In this document: positions 32,639-42,055 of the stretch, piece after piece
Layout: each line of letters begins with the position of its first letter
Position numbering within the stretch: the stretch's first letter is position 1
Assembly: GCF_031951985.1 (NCBI RefSeq)
Contig: NZ_JAVLVU010000001.1
Coordinates: forward strand, 2,170,001 to 2,234,000
DNA from: Mucilaginibacter terrae
GTDB taxonomy: Bacteria; Bacteroidota; Bacteroidia; Sphingobacteriales; Sphingobacteriaceae
DNA: 64,000 bases
Direction of reading: 5' to 3'
Made by a program: the position numbers and the translations under genes
Notes under the pieces: model-generated
Seen by the model: the letters and a program-made list of their open reading frames with translations, nothing else
Told to the model about the DNA's origin: nothing
Database searches by the model: none

Positions 32639-33952
32639 ATGAATAAGATATTTTTAATGCTGATGACGGGCTTGTTTTTTGTAACGGCAGCATCGGCGCA
32701 AACAACTCCTGCCACCACAAGCGTAAGCACCATTACCACTACCTCATTTGAGGTAAACGGGCTAAAGGTTATTTTTAAGCCTACTGTTAAAGAGGTGATC
32801 AGCGTGCGCATGTACTTCCGTGGCGGCAATGCAAACTTTGCGGCCAGCCAGGCGGGTATTGAAAGTTTTGCACTTAAAGCCGCTACCGATTGTGGTGTAA
32901 AATCATACTCCAGCAATACGTTCAGGGATATGGCCGACAAGTACAACATAAACATAGGCGGTTCGGCCGATTATGATTACGGCTACATTGGCTTAAACTG
33001 CGTTGCCAAATATTTTAATGAGGGCTGGAACCTTTTTAACAAGGCAGTAACCGAACCTGTATTTGAAGAGAGCGAGGTGCAGCTACTCAAACAAAAGGCA
33101 CTGGCTGCCGTTAAAACAGGCGAAACCAACCCCGACGACCGCATTGAGAAACTGGGCGTGCAAAGTGCATTTCGTGGCACCCCATACGCTTACGATCCTG
33201 ATGGTAGCGAAGAAACACTGTCCCGCTTAAACGGTATCGACCTGAAAAATTACTACTACAAACTGCTAAATAAAAACCGCATGTTTTTGGTGGTAGCGGG
33301 TAAGATAACGCGCCAGCAGTTAGAAGCTAAAATTAAGGAAGCATTTGCCAACCTGCCATCGGCACCGTATACCCCTGCGGTTTACCAAAACCCGCTATTT
33401 GTGGGCGATAAGGCCGTGATGGAAAAACGCGACCTGGCTACCAATTACATGAGCGCTATTATGAATGCCCCGGTAATGAGCAGTCCTGATTATGTACCTT
33501 TCCGTATGGGTATTAATGCGCTGAGCGGCTCCCTGTTTGGGCAGTTACGTACTAAGTATAATTTATCATATGCTCCGGGTGCATTTTCAACAATTAACCA
33601 GCAGCCTTATGCCATGATGTACGTGAGTACCACCAACCCTAAGGAGGCTGCCCGCATTATGATTGATGTGCTTAACCGTCTAAAAAAATCTACCTTAACC
33701 ACAGCCGGGCTGCGCGACATGAAGAGCGGTTACATTACCACCAACTACATGAAACTGCAAAACTCCGAATCGGTTACGGGCAACCTGGGCGAAGCCGAAA
33801 TTATGGGCGACTGGAATTATGCCGAACGCATGCCCGACCTCATTAACAACGTTACCCCCGACCAAATTAGCAAAGCGCTCAACAAATACATAGCCGGCCT
33901 GCGCTGGGTATATTTAGGCAACGAAGCGCAAGCGGTGGGGTTGTTTAATTAA
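32639..33952 (+). CDS. M16 family peptidase-like protein, non-catalytic partner
   Basis: A 437-residue exported protein with a signal peptide (IFLMLMTGLFFVTAASAQ) and the M16 fold (FKPTVKEVISVRMYFRGGNA, then AGIESFALKAATDCGVKSYS). The HxxEH motif is absent: the equivalent stretch reads QAGIESFALKA. It lies 14 bases after the active subunit gene. The C-terminal half keeps the R/Y substrate-binding pattern (LFGQLRTKYNLSYAPGAFST). It should form the second half of the peptidase chamber. Confidence 0.9.
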   Translation: MNKIFLMLMTGLFFVTAASAQTTPATTSVSTITTTSFEVNGLKVIFKPTVKEVISVRMYFRGGNANFAASQAGIESFALKAATDCGVKSYSSNTFRDMADKYNINIGGSADYDYGYIGLNCVAKYFNEGWNLFNKAVTEPVFEESEVQLLKQKALAAVKTGETNPDDRIEKLGVQSAFRGTPYAYDPDGSEETLSRLNGIDLKNYYYKLLNKNRMFLVVAGKITRQQLEAKIKEAFANLPSAPYTPAVYQNPLFVGDKAVMEKRDLATNYMSAIMNAPVMSSPDYVPFRMGINALSGSLFGQLRTKYNLSYAPGAFSTINQQPYAMMYVSTTNPKEAARIMIDVLNRLKKSTLTTAGLRDMKSGYITTNYMKLQNSESVTGNLGEAEIMGDWNYAERMPDLINNVTPDQISKALNKYIAGLRWVYLGNEAQAVGLFN

Positions 33953-33980
33953 TATAAAAAGCATTGGCCACGTGCGATTT

Positions 33981-34332
33981 CCCTCTTGAGAGGGGTGGAG
34001 GGGTGTGTCCTTTAACGATGAGGAAAGTTATTTCGACAGGAATAGTTCGAATTACACACCCCTGCCAACACACAGCCTCGCCCGCCCCCTCTCAAGAGGG
34101 GAAATAAAAAAACTTTGTCCGTGCAGGGTCTCTCGTAGAGGACCCTGCAATGCAAGTCACTTCGATTTATCTATCAACGCGGCGCAGGTTCCTCTACGAG
34201 AGACCCTACTAAAACGAGTGTGTCCTTTTGTTATTTGAATTGCTTTGTGTTGATTTTACTTAGCAAACGTAATAACACACCCCTGCCAACGCACGGCCTC
34301 ACCCGCCCCCTCTCAAGAGAGGAAGTAAAAAA
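33981..34332. repeat. Compound nested repeat cluster
   Basis: This gap holds three related units. An inverted pair flanks the first part: CCCTCTTGAGAGGGGTGGAG (33985-34004) with GGGTGTGT, and ACACACCCCTGCC to CCCCCTCTCAAGAGGGGAAA (34054-34104). Next is a hairpin GCAGGGTCTCTCGTAGAGGA ending CCCTGC (34123-34148) with an inverted partner at 34184-34210. Last is a near-exact direct copy of the ACACACCCCTGCC unit at 34274-34332. The arrangement looks like nested insertion of small mobile repeats. No open reading frame of note is present. 34333-34372 shows nothing further. Confidence 0.7.
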
Positions 34333-34372
34333 TCTCCGCCGTTGTCGGTATCTTCACAAACAACTATACTAA

Positions 34373-34410
34373 ATATCAAAGGGCCGGTTAAACAACCAGC
34401 CCTTTGATAT
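34373..34410 (-). terminator. Terminator of the DUF4199 gene
   Basis: ATATCAAAGGGCCGGTT (34373-34389) pairs with AACCAGCCCTTTGATAT (34394-34410), one mismatch, 4-base loop. On the minus strand it follows the stop at 34432. Confidence 0.85.
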
Positions 34411-34431
34411 TTTGATTAATTAATATTGGAA

Positions 34432-35001
34432 TTATGCTTGTGCAACCGGCTTCTCTCGCTTAAATAAGATGCCCAGCAATGCAGCCACGGCAAATACCAG
34501 GATAACCGATACCACCAGCGATTGTATAAAACTACCCAAGGTAATATCGCTTGATGCGACAAATTTGCTGTTCATATCGGCTACCTCTTTGTCAATTTTT
34601 GCCTCGGGCTGGTTTTGTGATTGCATGGCTGCCTTACGTACGTTAATTAAACCCACGTGTGCTTTTTCGGCCACTACCGGATTGACTTTTCCCGAAAACA
34701 GGGTGACACCATTGTTCCATATCAGCGAGCTTACAAACAGCATAATAAATATGCCGGTGATAGCTTGTTTGAGATTCCAGTAACGGCCAATTTTGTTGCG
34801 TAGGCTATTGACGAACAAAAGCGCCATAGCAAATAGCAAAATGTAATACACCGGATACAAAAATATAAATGTAACCAACGGCGATTGCGCGTAATAAGCC
34901 AGGTAAAACAGTTTTAGTATATCTATAAACAGCATAATGCCGCCAAACAGCAATCCCCGCAATGCCCCTTGTTTCCTTACGGCTGCATTCAAATCTTCCA
35001 T
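34432..35001 (-). CDS. DUF4199 family membrane protein
   Basis: A 189-residue protein with four transmembrane segments (LLFGGIMLFIDILKLFYLAY, FLYPVYYILLFAMALLFV, AITGIFIMLFVSSLIWNNG and a last one near 155-178, SFIQSLVVSVILVFAVAALL). Between the third and fourth is a soluble loop of about 55 residues (KVNPVVAEKAHVGLINVRKA and onward). This matches the DUF4199 layout common in Bacteroidota; the function is unknown. It follows the acidic hypothetical gene by 8 bases in the same transcript. Confidence 0.78.
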   Translation of the reverse strand: MEDLNAAVRKQGALRGLLFGGIMLFIDILKLFYLAYYAQSPLVTFIFLYPVYYILLFAMALLFVNSLRNKIGRYWNLKQAITGIFIMLFVSSLIWNNGVTLFSGKVNPVVAEKAHVGLINVRKAAMQSQNQPEAKIDKEVADMNSKFVASSDITLGSFIQSLVVSVILVFAVAALLGILFKREKPVAQA

Positions 35002-35009
35002 TAGCGGTA

Positions 35010-35684
35010 TTAGTCCTTGTTAAACTCTACTAAAATTTTGTAAACGGCCATGTCAAAACCTTTATCAAGGGCGCTTTCGGCTACCTGTGCTTCGTCGCTG
35101 GTTGATGGCTGTGTATTTTGGAAGAAGGTGATCACCGGATAAAAAATCTCTTTTAATTCAGAATCTTCTGATAGCTTTTCGGCTACCTTCTTCACCTCTG
35201 CCGGGCTGCTTTCTACCAATATCTGGTTGGCAATAACCGGCTCGTATATCTGGTGCTCATCCTGAAACTCATCATCTTCAACCAGTAAGAACTCAGTCAA
35301 GTAATCTTCTAATGATGGCTCGATAGACTCATCGCGACACTCGTTAAGGTACAGCAGTACGTTAAGCAGTTCGGTACCACGGTCAAGGGTTTCTTCTTCA
35401 ATATCGGCCCATTCAGGCGAGTCGAGGTAATCCTCCTCTAAACGGTTAATGTCGGCGCTGAAAAAGTTTACCATCAGTAAATCAAAGAACACTTCGCGCA
35501 GGGCTTCGGCCTGGGGGTAATCTTTAAAAACGGCATCTAAAGCTTCAGCTTTTTGCAAAAAGTCTTCGTCGGCAGTAAATACGGTAATAAGTTTGGTAGT
35601 TAATTCTTCTGCATTAACCGGGTTATAAGCCGTGTAAGCTTGTAACGCTGCGCTTATTGCGCTTTGTATAGTTGGATCGATCAT
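35010..35684 (-). CDS. Acidic hypothetical protein
   Basis: A 224-residue, strongly acidic, probably helical cytoplasmic protein (AALQAYTAYNPVNAEELTTK, then DYLDSPEWADIEEETLDRGT). No motif, signal peptide or membrane segment is seen. It lies between a secreted hypothetical gene (42 bases) and the DUF4199 gene (8 bases), so it is probably in an operon with them. I do not recognise a family. Confidence 0.65.
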   Translation of the reverse strand: MIDPTIQSAISAALQAYTAYNPVNAEELTTKLITVFTADEDFLQKAEALDAVFKDYPQAEALREVFFDLLMVNFFSADINRLEEDYLDSPEWADIEEETLDRGTELLNVLLYLNECRDESIEPSLEDYLTEFLLVEDDEFQDEHQIYEPVIANQILVESSPAEVKKVAEKLSEDSELKEIFYPVITFFQNTQPSTSDEAQVAESALDKGFDMAVYKILVEFNKD

Positions 35685-35725
35685 TGAATTTTAAATTTAG
35701 TGTGTAATTATTAAACTACCTATTG

Positions 35726-36325
35726 TTAATGTATTTGTTTTGATGAGGCCTTTTTATAAGCCGAATACAATATGTCTATCATCGGTTGGTTTTTTCCCAG
35801 TTTGTCGTGCAGTGTTTCATAGTACCGTTTGCGGTAACCTGATGATTCTACATCGAAACAAAACTGCCAAACCGATTCTATTTCTTCTTTGCTTTTGAGC
35901 TTGTTTAATTCTTTTAAAAACGTTGCAAAGTTACTCACGGTAAAATCTTGCAACTGGTGCTGAAAATGGCTGATGGCATCAGCATCCCATTGTCCATTCA
36001 TCGCTATGCCAATAAACTTCCGGGCTTTTTGCTTTGCATTAGCAGCCTTTGTAAAAAACAGCTTATCAATGTATTGATTTGCCTCATTATACAGCGGTGC
36101 AGCACCTTTCACATCATCATAACCAAATAGGGCATCAAATGACGAAAAGTTAGCCGGAAACTTATCAAAGAACAGTTTTTGGTAAACTAATGAATCTTTA
36201 CCCTTATGCACGAATCCTTTAGCAAAGAGACTTTTTAGCTGCTTACTTTGATTAAATGTATCGGCTACCTGCGCATTTACTAAGGTTGTACACAAAAGCA
36301 GCAGCAGATAAATCAGCCTTTTCAA
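35726..36325 (-). CDS. Exported hypothetical protein
   Basis: A 199-residue protein with a signal peptide (MKRLIYLLLLLCTTLVNAQV) and a mature helical part rich in Lys, Phe and Tyr (KGKDSLVYQKLFFDKFPANF, QKARKFIGIAMNGQWDADAI). No known domain is evident. It starts eight bases after the dihydroorotase-like gene ends, so the two are likely co-transcribed. Location would be periplasm or outer membrane. Confidence 0.65.
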   Translation of the reverse strand: MKRLIYLLLLLCTTLVNAQVADTFNQSKQLKSLFAKGFVHKGKDSLVYQKLFFDKFPANFSSFDALFGYDDVKGAAPLYNEANQYIDKLFFTKAANAKQKARKFIGIAMNGQWDADAISHFQHQLQDFTVSNFATFLKELNKLKSKEEIESVWQFCFDVESSGYRKRYYETLHDKLGKNQPMIDILYSAYKKASSKQIH

Positions 36326-36333
36326 ATCTTCAA

Positions 36334-37590
36334 TTAGTTTTTAACTACCTGTTTGTTATTACAGGTTAACAGCACTCTACCTTTTAAGCTCTGCCCCATA
36401 AAAGGTGAGTTTGATGATTTTGAACGATTGCATAATTTATCAAACGTCCATTCAGTATCTACATTAAACACCACAAAATTAGCTGCATTGCCCTGGCCCA
36501 ATACAGGGGCATCAACCTTTAATATTTTGCGCGGATTTACGGCCAGTTTCTCCACAATCAGTTCGGGTGATAAGCCGGCTTGTACAGCCAATGAAAACGT
36601 AGTTTGCAAGCCAATAATGCCAAATGCTGCTATCTCGAACTCTACTTCTTTAAACTCAATTTCGTGAGGGGTATGTTGCGATACGATGGCGTCTATGGTG
36701 CCATCTTTCAACCCTTGCAACAGAGCATCAATATCGGTTTGGGTACGCAGCGGCGGTTTAACTTTATATTGGCTATCGAAACCTAACAAAGCTTCATCGG
36801 TAAGTACAAGGTGGTGGGCAGCTACATCACAGGTAACCTGCAGTCCTTTGGCTTTAGCCTCACGTATTAAATCTACCGAACGTGCGGTTGATATAGTGCT
36901 GAAGTGTATAGGCGAATTGGTGTACTCGGCCAGGTAAAGGTCGCGGGCAATCATCAGTTCCTCGGCCAGCGAAGGGATGCCTTTCATGCCCATCAGGGTG
37001 CTTACTACGCCCTCGTGTACTTTGGCTTTGCCTGCTATGGCTACGTCCTCGGGGTACGAAAATATGAGGGCATCAAAACCTTTGGCGTATAATAAAGCGC
37101 GCTCCATCATGCCGGCATCTTTAACGGGGTTGCTACCATCCGTAAATGCTTTGGCGCCGCTTTGGTACATGTCGTGCATCTCAGCCAAATCTTTACCTTC
37201 ACGTTTTTGAGAGATGGTACCCAGCGGATAAACATCAACCAAATTACCTCTCGAACGGTTGACAAGGTATTCTACTTCGGTTTTTGAATGTACGGGTGGC
37301 TGGGTATCGGGCATTAAGGCTACGCCTGTAAAACCGCCTGCTGCAGCTGCTTTTAAACCGCTGGCGAGGTCTTCCTTGGTTTCCAAACCGGGCTCGCCTA
37401 TGTTACAGTTTAAATCAAAAAAACCGGGCGACAGGTAGCTGCCTTTGGCATCAAACACTTCGGCACCATCGGCATCAATACTTTCGGCAATGGTTTTAAT
37501 TACGCCGTCCTGAACTAAAATATCAGCAGTTTTTTGATGAAACGGTGAGCCGGGGTGCAAAATGGTAGCATACTTAATGAGCATGTTCAT
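36334..37590 (-). CDS. Dihydroorotase family protein lacking canonical metal ligands
   Basis: A 418-residue amidohydrolase-fold protein whose whole length matches dihydroorotase (SPGFFDLNCNIGEPGLETKE, GGFTGVALMPDTQPPVHSKT, KAFTDGS, VTCDVAAHHLVLTDEALLGF). The zinc residues are replaced: the DxHxH site reads DLNCN, the Arg after it is Gly, the HAED His is Ser (SYPEDVAI), and the catalytic Asp region reads SQHTPHE. It may thus be a non-catalytic PyrC'-like partner of aspartate transcarbamoylase, or use a different chemistry. An active pyrC is expected elsewhere in the genome. It precedes two small genes and follows the BatA-like gene on the same strand. Confidence 0.82.
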   Translation of the reverse strand: MNMLIKYATILHPGSPFHQKTADILVQDGVIKTIAESIDADGAEVFDAKGSYLSPGFFDLNCNIGEPGLETKEDLASGLKAAAAGGFTGVALMPDTQPPVHSKTEVEYLVNRSRGNLVDVYPLGTISQKREGKDLAEMHDMYQSGAKAFTDGSNPVKDAGMMERALLYAKGFDALIFSYPEDVAIAGKAKVHEGVVSTLMGMKGIPSLAEELMIARDLYLAEYTNSPIHFSTISTARSVDLIREAKAKGLQVTCDVAAHHLVLTDEALLGFDSQYKVKPPLRTQTDIDALLQGLKDGTIDAIVSQHTPHEIEFKEVEFEIAAFGIIGLQTTFSLAVQAGLSPELIVEKLAVNPRKILKVDAPVLGQGNAANFVVFNVDTEWTFDKLCNRSKSSNSPFMGQSLKGRVLLTCNNKQVVKN

Positions 37591-37652
37591 GTGTAGAGGT
37601 GGCTTTATGCTTATGTTTCGAAATCAATCATACCAGCCCTGAAACCTGATGT

Positions 37653-39680
37653 TTATCTGCCCGGCAAGAAGCGGATAAGCAAAATTTCGGCTGCCACAAA
37701 AATCAGTGCCAAAATTATACAAAGTTTCCATAATTGCAGCCCTAAATTTGTTTGGGCTATGGTATCTTTTAACGAGGCCTTGCCGGTTTGTATAACCGTG
37801 CCATCATCGGGCAGCAATTGTTTAAGTTCGGCTTTGTTCAGATAGGTTAAATCCGATTCCTTTCTGCTATTATTAAAGGCTATAACAGCCGCCACACTGT
37901 CCTGCTTTTTAAGCTGATAAGTGCCGGGCTGCTGTACCTGGTCGGCCAGGTAAAGCAGGGTACTTCCCTCCTGCTGGCGCACATCGGGGATGAAGGTTTG
38001 ACTGCCTCTAACCAGCTTTACTATTTGCTTATCGCTGGTTTGCAGCGGGGCAGTTTCAATGGCGGCATCGTTGCCTATGGTATAAAACAGGGGCTGGTCG
38101 TGCCCACTCAATAGTGCCATCCTAAACATGATGGGCAATAGTAAGGCATGGCGCGGCAGATTGCTGTAATCTTCGCTCAAAGGCACCGCAGATATGTATA
38201 TTTTACCGCTTCCACTGCGGTATCCCGTCCAAAACGATTGTCGTCCAGGCAGTTCCATCAGCGTTTCGGCATTGGTTTGGGTAGCCGCGTTTAGCTGGTA
38301 ATATTTTTTTACGATGGGCAAATCGGGGTTGCGTGGTGCATCCTCAAACACGGTTTTAAACAGCGGGTTTTGCACGTTGAGGGCACTTACACGGGTAGCT
38401 CCGGTAATCAGCTTTTCGGGGTAGCCTGCTCCTGCCGATTGTAAAAAGTTGCGGTAAGTGGCTAAATCGGCACCGTCCGCAGGAAAAACAGCCAGCGTTC
38501 CGCCTTTGGTTACAAAAATTTTTAATTGCTGCGCCAGGCCGGTTGATATGCTTTTTACATCGCTTAACACTACCAGCGGGTAAGCATTTAATCCCGAGTA
38601 ATTTACGTTGCCATCGGCAGTAGCGGTTGGTGCAAAAAACTCATCGGCATTAAAAGCAGCTTGCAGGTATGGGTTTGGCTTACCGCCATTAATAAGCAAT
38701 ACCGGCATTTTGGCCTTTACGTTAAAGGTAAAGTAAAACTTGTTATCAAAAATTACGGGGTTATCCTGCAGTTGAATTTCGCCCTGTTGCCAGCCGGGTT
38801 GCAGGCCCGAAAACGTAAGCGTGTCTTGCCTTGATGCCCGTGCCGCAATACTAAAGGTGCCCAACGCTTTTTGTGCGCCGTTTACCATGAGCTTAAGCGC
38901 AATGCCCTTGGCATCTTCGGCCGCATAGTTGTGCAGTTTAACTACCAGCTTTTCTGTTTCGCCGGGGCGGTGCACAGCGCTGATGAGCCATACCGAATCA
39001 ACCGCCACATTGGGCATGGTGTTGGCTTGTACCTGTACCAGTTTTACGTTCAGCCCGCTATCGGCCTTAACGGTGCTACCAGTAGCGCTTTTTTGAAAAT
39101 CGGATATTACGTAGGCCGATTGCATGGCATTGGGTTGTGCCTGCAACAGGCTTTGCTGCCGGGTAATAATTTGCTGTAAAGTGCGGCTTTGCGCACTCAT
39201 TTTAACGCCATCCACAGCATCATTAAATTCATCGCGGTTTACCAGGCGCTGGTGTTTACCTTCAAAATCTTGCGTAAGCAGTTGAAAACGGTCGTTTATG
39301 CTGTAGGCCGATGCTATTTCTTTGGCGCGGCGTTTGGCCTCGTCAAGCAAGTTACCTTCCTGGTTGAGGGTTTGCATGGAGTATGAGTTATCAACAAAAA
39401 TACTTACCGCCTGCTGCTTGCCGGGGGCTATGGTATTTTGTTTGGCTATATACGGACGGGCAAAAGCCAGCACTAAAAAAGTTAAGGCTAATAAACGGCT
39501 AAGCAATATTAACCGCTCGCGCAAATTACGCCGCGACGATTGCTGTTCTTTAACCTCCTTTAAAAACTGTACGTTGCTGAAATATACCTTTTGGTACCGC
39601 CTAAAGTTGAACAAATGCACCAGTACCGGTATAGCCAGTGTTGCCAGGGCAAATAAAAAAGCTGGGTAGGCAAAATGCAT
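37653..39680 (-). CDS. BatA-domain/VWA-like membrane protein
   Basis: A 675-residue membrane protein. The N-terminal BatA segment (HFAYPAFLFALATLAIPVLV with LFNFRRYQKVYFSNVQFLKE) has a first helix, a second lies at about 65-78 (LLALTFLVLAFARPYI), and a von Willebrand A-like domain begins VSIFVDNSYSMQTL, where the DxSxS metal site is seen as DNSYS. A large periplasmic region follows and a helix closes the C-terminus (LWKLCIILALIFVAAEILLI). Proteins of this type accompany aerotolerance (Bat) genes, but none is beside it here. The function is uncertain. Confidence 0.83.
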   Translation of the reverse strand: MHFAYPAFLFALATLAIPVLVHLFNFRRYQKVYFSNVQFLKEVKEQQSSRRNLRERLILLSRLLALTFLVLAFARPYIAKQNTIAPGKQQAVSIFVDNSYSMQTLNQEGNLLDEAKRRAKEIASAYSINDRFQLLTQDFEGKHQRLVNRDEFNDAVDGVKMSAQSRTLQQIITRQQSLLQAQPNAMQSAYVISDFQKSATGSTVKADSGLNVKLVQVQANTMPNVAVDSVWLISAVHRPGETEKLVVKLHNYAAEDAKGIALKLMVNGAQKALGTFSIAARASRQDTLTFSGLQPGWQQGEIQLQDNPVIFDNKFYFTFNVKAKMPVLLINGGKPNPYLQAAFNADEFFAPTATADGNVNYSGLNAYPLVVLSDVKSISTGLAQQLKIFVTKGGTLAVFPADGADLATYRNFLQSAGAGYPEKLITGATRVSALNVQNPLFKTVFEDAPRNPDLPIVKKYYQLNAATQTNAETLMELPGRQSFWTGYRSGSGKIYISAVPLSEDYSNLPRHALLLPIMFRMALLSGHDQPLFYTIGNDAAIETAPLQTSDKQIVKLVRGSQTFIPDVRQQEGSTLLYLADQVQQPGTYQLKKQDSVAAVIAFNNSRKESDLTYLNKAELKQLLPDDGTVIQTGKASLKDTIAQTNLGLQLWKLCIILALIFVAAEILLIRFLPGR

Positions 39681-39729
39681 TTATAATACTGTGTTAAAAG
39701 GCACAGTAAACAAATATAGCCCGATTGCG

Positions 39730-41700
39730 CTAACTTACAAACCTATCGTCGGTTATTACGGCTGTTACCGGGAAACTAATGGTAAATGAACTTCCTTTAC
39801 CCGGCTCGCTGTTTATTTTCAGTGTTCCTTCATGCCTTTTCAATAAATCGCGAATGAGCATTAGCCCAAAACCGCTACCCTCTTCGTTTTGGGTTCCTTT
39901 GGTAGTATAGTAGTTCTTACTGTTAATACGGTTCATTACATCCTCGCTTATACCAATACCACTGTCTTTTACGGTAACGCAGGTTTCGGCATCGGTAGTT
40001 TCAGAGTATACCTGTATCAACCCGCCATGTGGGGTAAATTTAATGGCGTTATTCAATAAATTCCTGAATACAATACGAATGGTCTCAGTTTCGGTAAGCC
40101 AGGTTAAATCCTCATCCACATTATTGCTAATGGTTAGATTTTTATCGTTCGATGGTATTTTTTGCTCTTCGATTATAGCATCGGCCACGGTATGTAAATT
40201 AACCGGTTTAAGGTCTACCGCGGCGCCGCTTACCTGGCCTCTGATCCAAAACAGCAAATTATCGGTAAGGTTTATCACGCGGGTATACTGAGCTTCGAGC
40301 TGCGCAAACAGTTCATGCGCCTCTTCCATAGTAACCAAATCCATATTTAACAAATGGATGATGCTTTGCGTATTGGCCAGCGGCTTGCGCAAATCGTGCG
40401 TTATAATTGAGAGAAGCTTGCTTTTTAATTCATTATCATCTTCCAATTGCTGGTTGGTTTGCATCATTTCACCATTCATTTGGTCTAACAAAGCTACCTG
40501 CTGCTCAATTTTTTCTTTGCGTAAATTCAGTTCGTAAGTAAATCGCTTGGCCTTTTTATAGTTGTAGCTCAGCATAAACACAATAACCACGAAAACCAAC
40601 AGGAAACCGGTATACAGTGCGATCAGGGTTTTTTGTTGTTCTGATTTCCTGGAAACATCCAGCATGCGTTCCTGTACCTTAATTTGCTGTTCTTGCTGGG
40701 AACGCAGGGCATCAATAAAATTGTTCGATTCGCGGCGCTCACGTTCGGCAATCTGATTATCAATAAAAATTAATTCTTCCTGCCATTGTATAACGGCGTC
40801 TTTATCCAGTTTAGCACGGCTTAAACGCAACAATAACTGCACCGCATTACGCAACAGCGACGGTGCCTGCGCACTATCAGAAGCTGCGTAGGCCAAATGA
40901 GCATACGTTGTGGCCTTTTCGTTATCAGCTTTGTCTTTGTAAATGCGGCTAAGCTCAAGATATGATTGCGCCCTACCCAATATATCGTTATCGGCAATAT
41001 CAATTAACAGGGCCTTATTTAAATTATATACTGCGGAATCGGACTTATTAATTTTATGATACAATAACGCACGATTGTAATAGCTTTTTTTCTCACCATA
41101 CGAGTAACTGCTCTTGCGGCTCAAAGCCTGCGCCTGGTTAAAATAAGCAAGGGCATCATCAAAGTGCATTTGTTGGGTTTTGAGCAAGCCCAGCTTTAAA
41201 AGGGTATTTATAATATCTTCGGGCTTGTTTAACTGCTTAAATACCTTCAATGTATTATTGAGTAGTTTCTCGGCCTCCTTATAACTTCCATCGTTACGCT
41301 TGATGGTACTAATGTGCTGTTCGGCCCGCGCAATATTGTAAACGTCGTTACTTTTTTGGCTCAGCTGCATAGAACGGTAATACAACTCGAGTGCTCTTTT
41401 GGCGTAACCTTGCTGGTTTAACAAATCGGCCTGGTTAAGGTAGGTAACGGCCAAACCAGTGGTGTAGTTATATTCGGTAGCTAATATTTCGGCTTCGTTT
41501 AAAAGTGTAAATGCTTTGCCGGCATCTTGTTTTACAAGAGGATACTTAACATTATTTAACGAATCAACGTGAGCAATAATTCGCTTAGTTGGTTTTTCGA
41601 CTTGCTGAGCATAAACTTGTGCAGTTAACAAACAAACAATGCACAATAGTAAGCTACCCGTGACTGAGGTGTATTTAAAAACACGGCTCGCTGAGCGCAT
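39730..41700 (-). CDS. TPR-containing sensor histidine kinase
   Basis: A 656-residue protein. A signal peptide or first helix (SVTGSLLLCIVCLLTAQVYA) is followed by about seven TPR-like repeats (residues 45-320; for example GYAKRALELYYRSMQLSQKS, FDDALAYFNQAQALSRKS), one transmembrane helix near 360 (LYTGFLLVFVVIVFMLSY) and a coiled coil. The kinase core has His in LLSIITHDLRKPLANTQSII, N box FRNLLNNAIKF, G1 DSGIGISED and G2 EEGSGFGLMLIR. The periplasmic TPRs would sense peptides or protein partners. No response regulator is next to it, so it is an orphan kinase. Confidence 0.9.
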   Translation of the reverse strand: MRSASRVFKYTSVTGSLLLCIVCLLTAQVYAQQVEKPTKRIIAHVDSLNNVKYPLVKQDAGKAFTLLNEAEILATEYNYTTGLAVTYLNQADLLNQQGYAKRALELYYRSMQLSQKSNDVYNIARAEQHISTIKRNDGSYKEAEKLLNNTLKVFKQLNKPEDIINTLLKLGLLKTQQMHFDDALAYFNQAQALSRKSSYSYGEKKSYYNRALLYHKINKSDSAVYNLNKALLIDIADNDILGRAQSYLELSRIYKDKADNEKATTYAHLAYAASDSAQAPSLLRNAVQLLLRLSRAKLDKDAVIQWQEELIFIDNQIAERERRESNNFIDALRSQQEQQIKVQERMLDVSRKSEQQKTLIALYTGFLLVFVVIVFMLSYNYKKAKRFTYELNLRKEKIEQQVALLDQMNGEMMQTNQQLEDDNELKSKLLSIITHDLRKPLANTQSIIHLLNMDLVTMEEAHELFAQLEAQYTRVINLTDNLLFWIRGQVSGAAVDLKPVNLHTVADAIIEEQKIPSNDKNLTISNNVDEDLTWLTETETIRIVFRNLLNNAIKFTPHGGLIQVYSETTDAETCVTVKDSGIGISEDVMNRINSKNYYTTKGTQNEEGSGFGLMLIRDLLKRHEGTLKINSEPGKGSSFTISFPVTAVITDDRFVS

Positions 41701-41810
41701 AATATTCTTATTTTAAAAATTTATCTTCCTAAACCATTATCATGCCAAACATTAACAAGCACGTATTAGCCATTACAATCTACGAGGCTCAATTATGAAT
41801 AGATTTCAAT

Positions 41811-41856
41811 AAGGAACACATGATACTATATTTTTTTTTTATTGGATGTGTTCCTT
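41811..41856. other. Intergenic region 41701-42055 with an 11-base inverted repeat
   Basis: The gap between the kinase gene and the permease gene holds no convincing gene; a 67-codon frame on the minus strand is very A/T-rich and unlike a protein. AAGGAACACAT (41811-41821) and ATGTGTTCCTT (41846-41856) are perfect inverted arms around a 24-base loop that contains ten T in a row. It lies about 110 bases upstream of the kinase gene and may be an operator or a transcribed hairpin. Confidence 0.45.
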
Positions 41857-41977
41857 TATTAACATCCTTATAATTGTAAACATCTGAAAATGTTTTGAAT
41901 GTGGAAAAATCTGAAAAACAACCCATAGTTCTAAATACTATTAAATTTGTTATAAGGAAATGTTTGAAATAAAAAAA

Positions 41978-42024
41978 CCTGCAACAACACAAGTTAATCT
42001 TAATGATACTTGAGGTGTTACAGG
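41978..42024 (-). terminator. Terminator of the MacB-type permease gene
   Basis: CCTGCAACAACACAAG and CTTGAGGTGTTACAGG form an imperfect 16-base stem. On the minus strand it is followed by seven T (41977-41971). The arms resemble those of the hairpin at 44619-44680. Confidence 0.7.
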
Positions 42025-42055
42025 CAATTATGAAGTAGCCTTTAAAAAAATGCTA

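Noticed and set aside
32639..33952. Loss of the HxxEH motif in the second M16 gene as a mutation of interest
   Set aside because: Paired M16 genes with one inactive partner are common in this phylum, so this is expected.
41789..41992. A 67-codon minus-strand frame in the gap before the TPR kinase
   Set aside because: Composition is A/T-driven, it spans an inverted repeat and the edge of a terminator, and no relative is recognisable.
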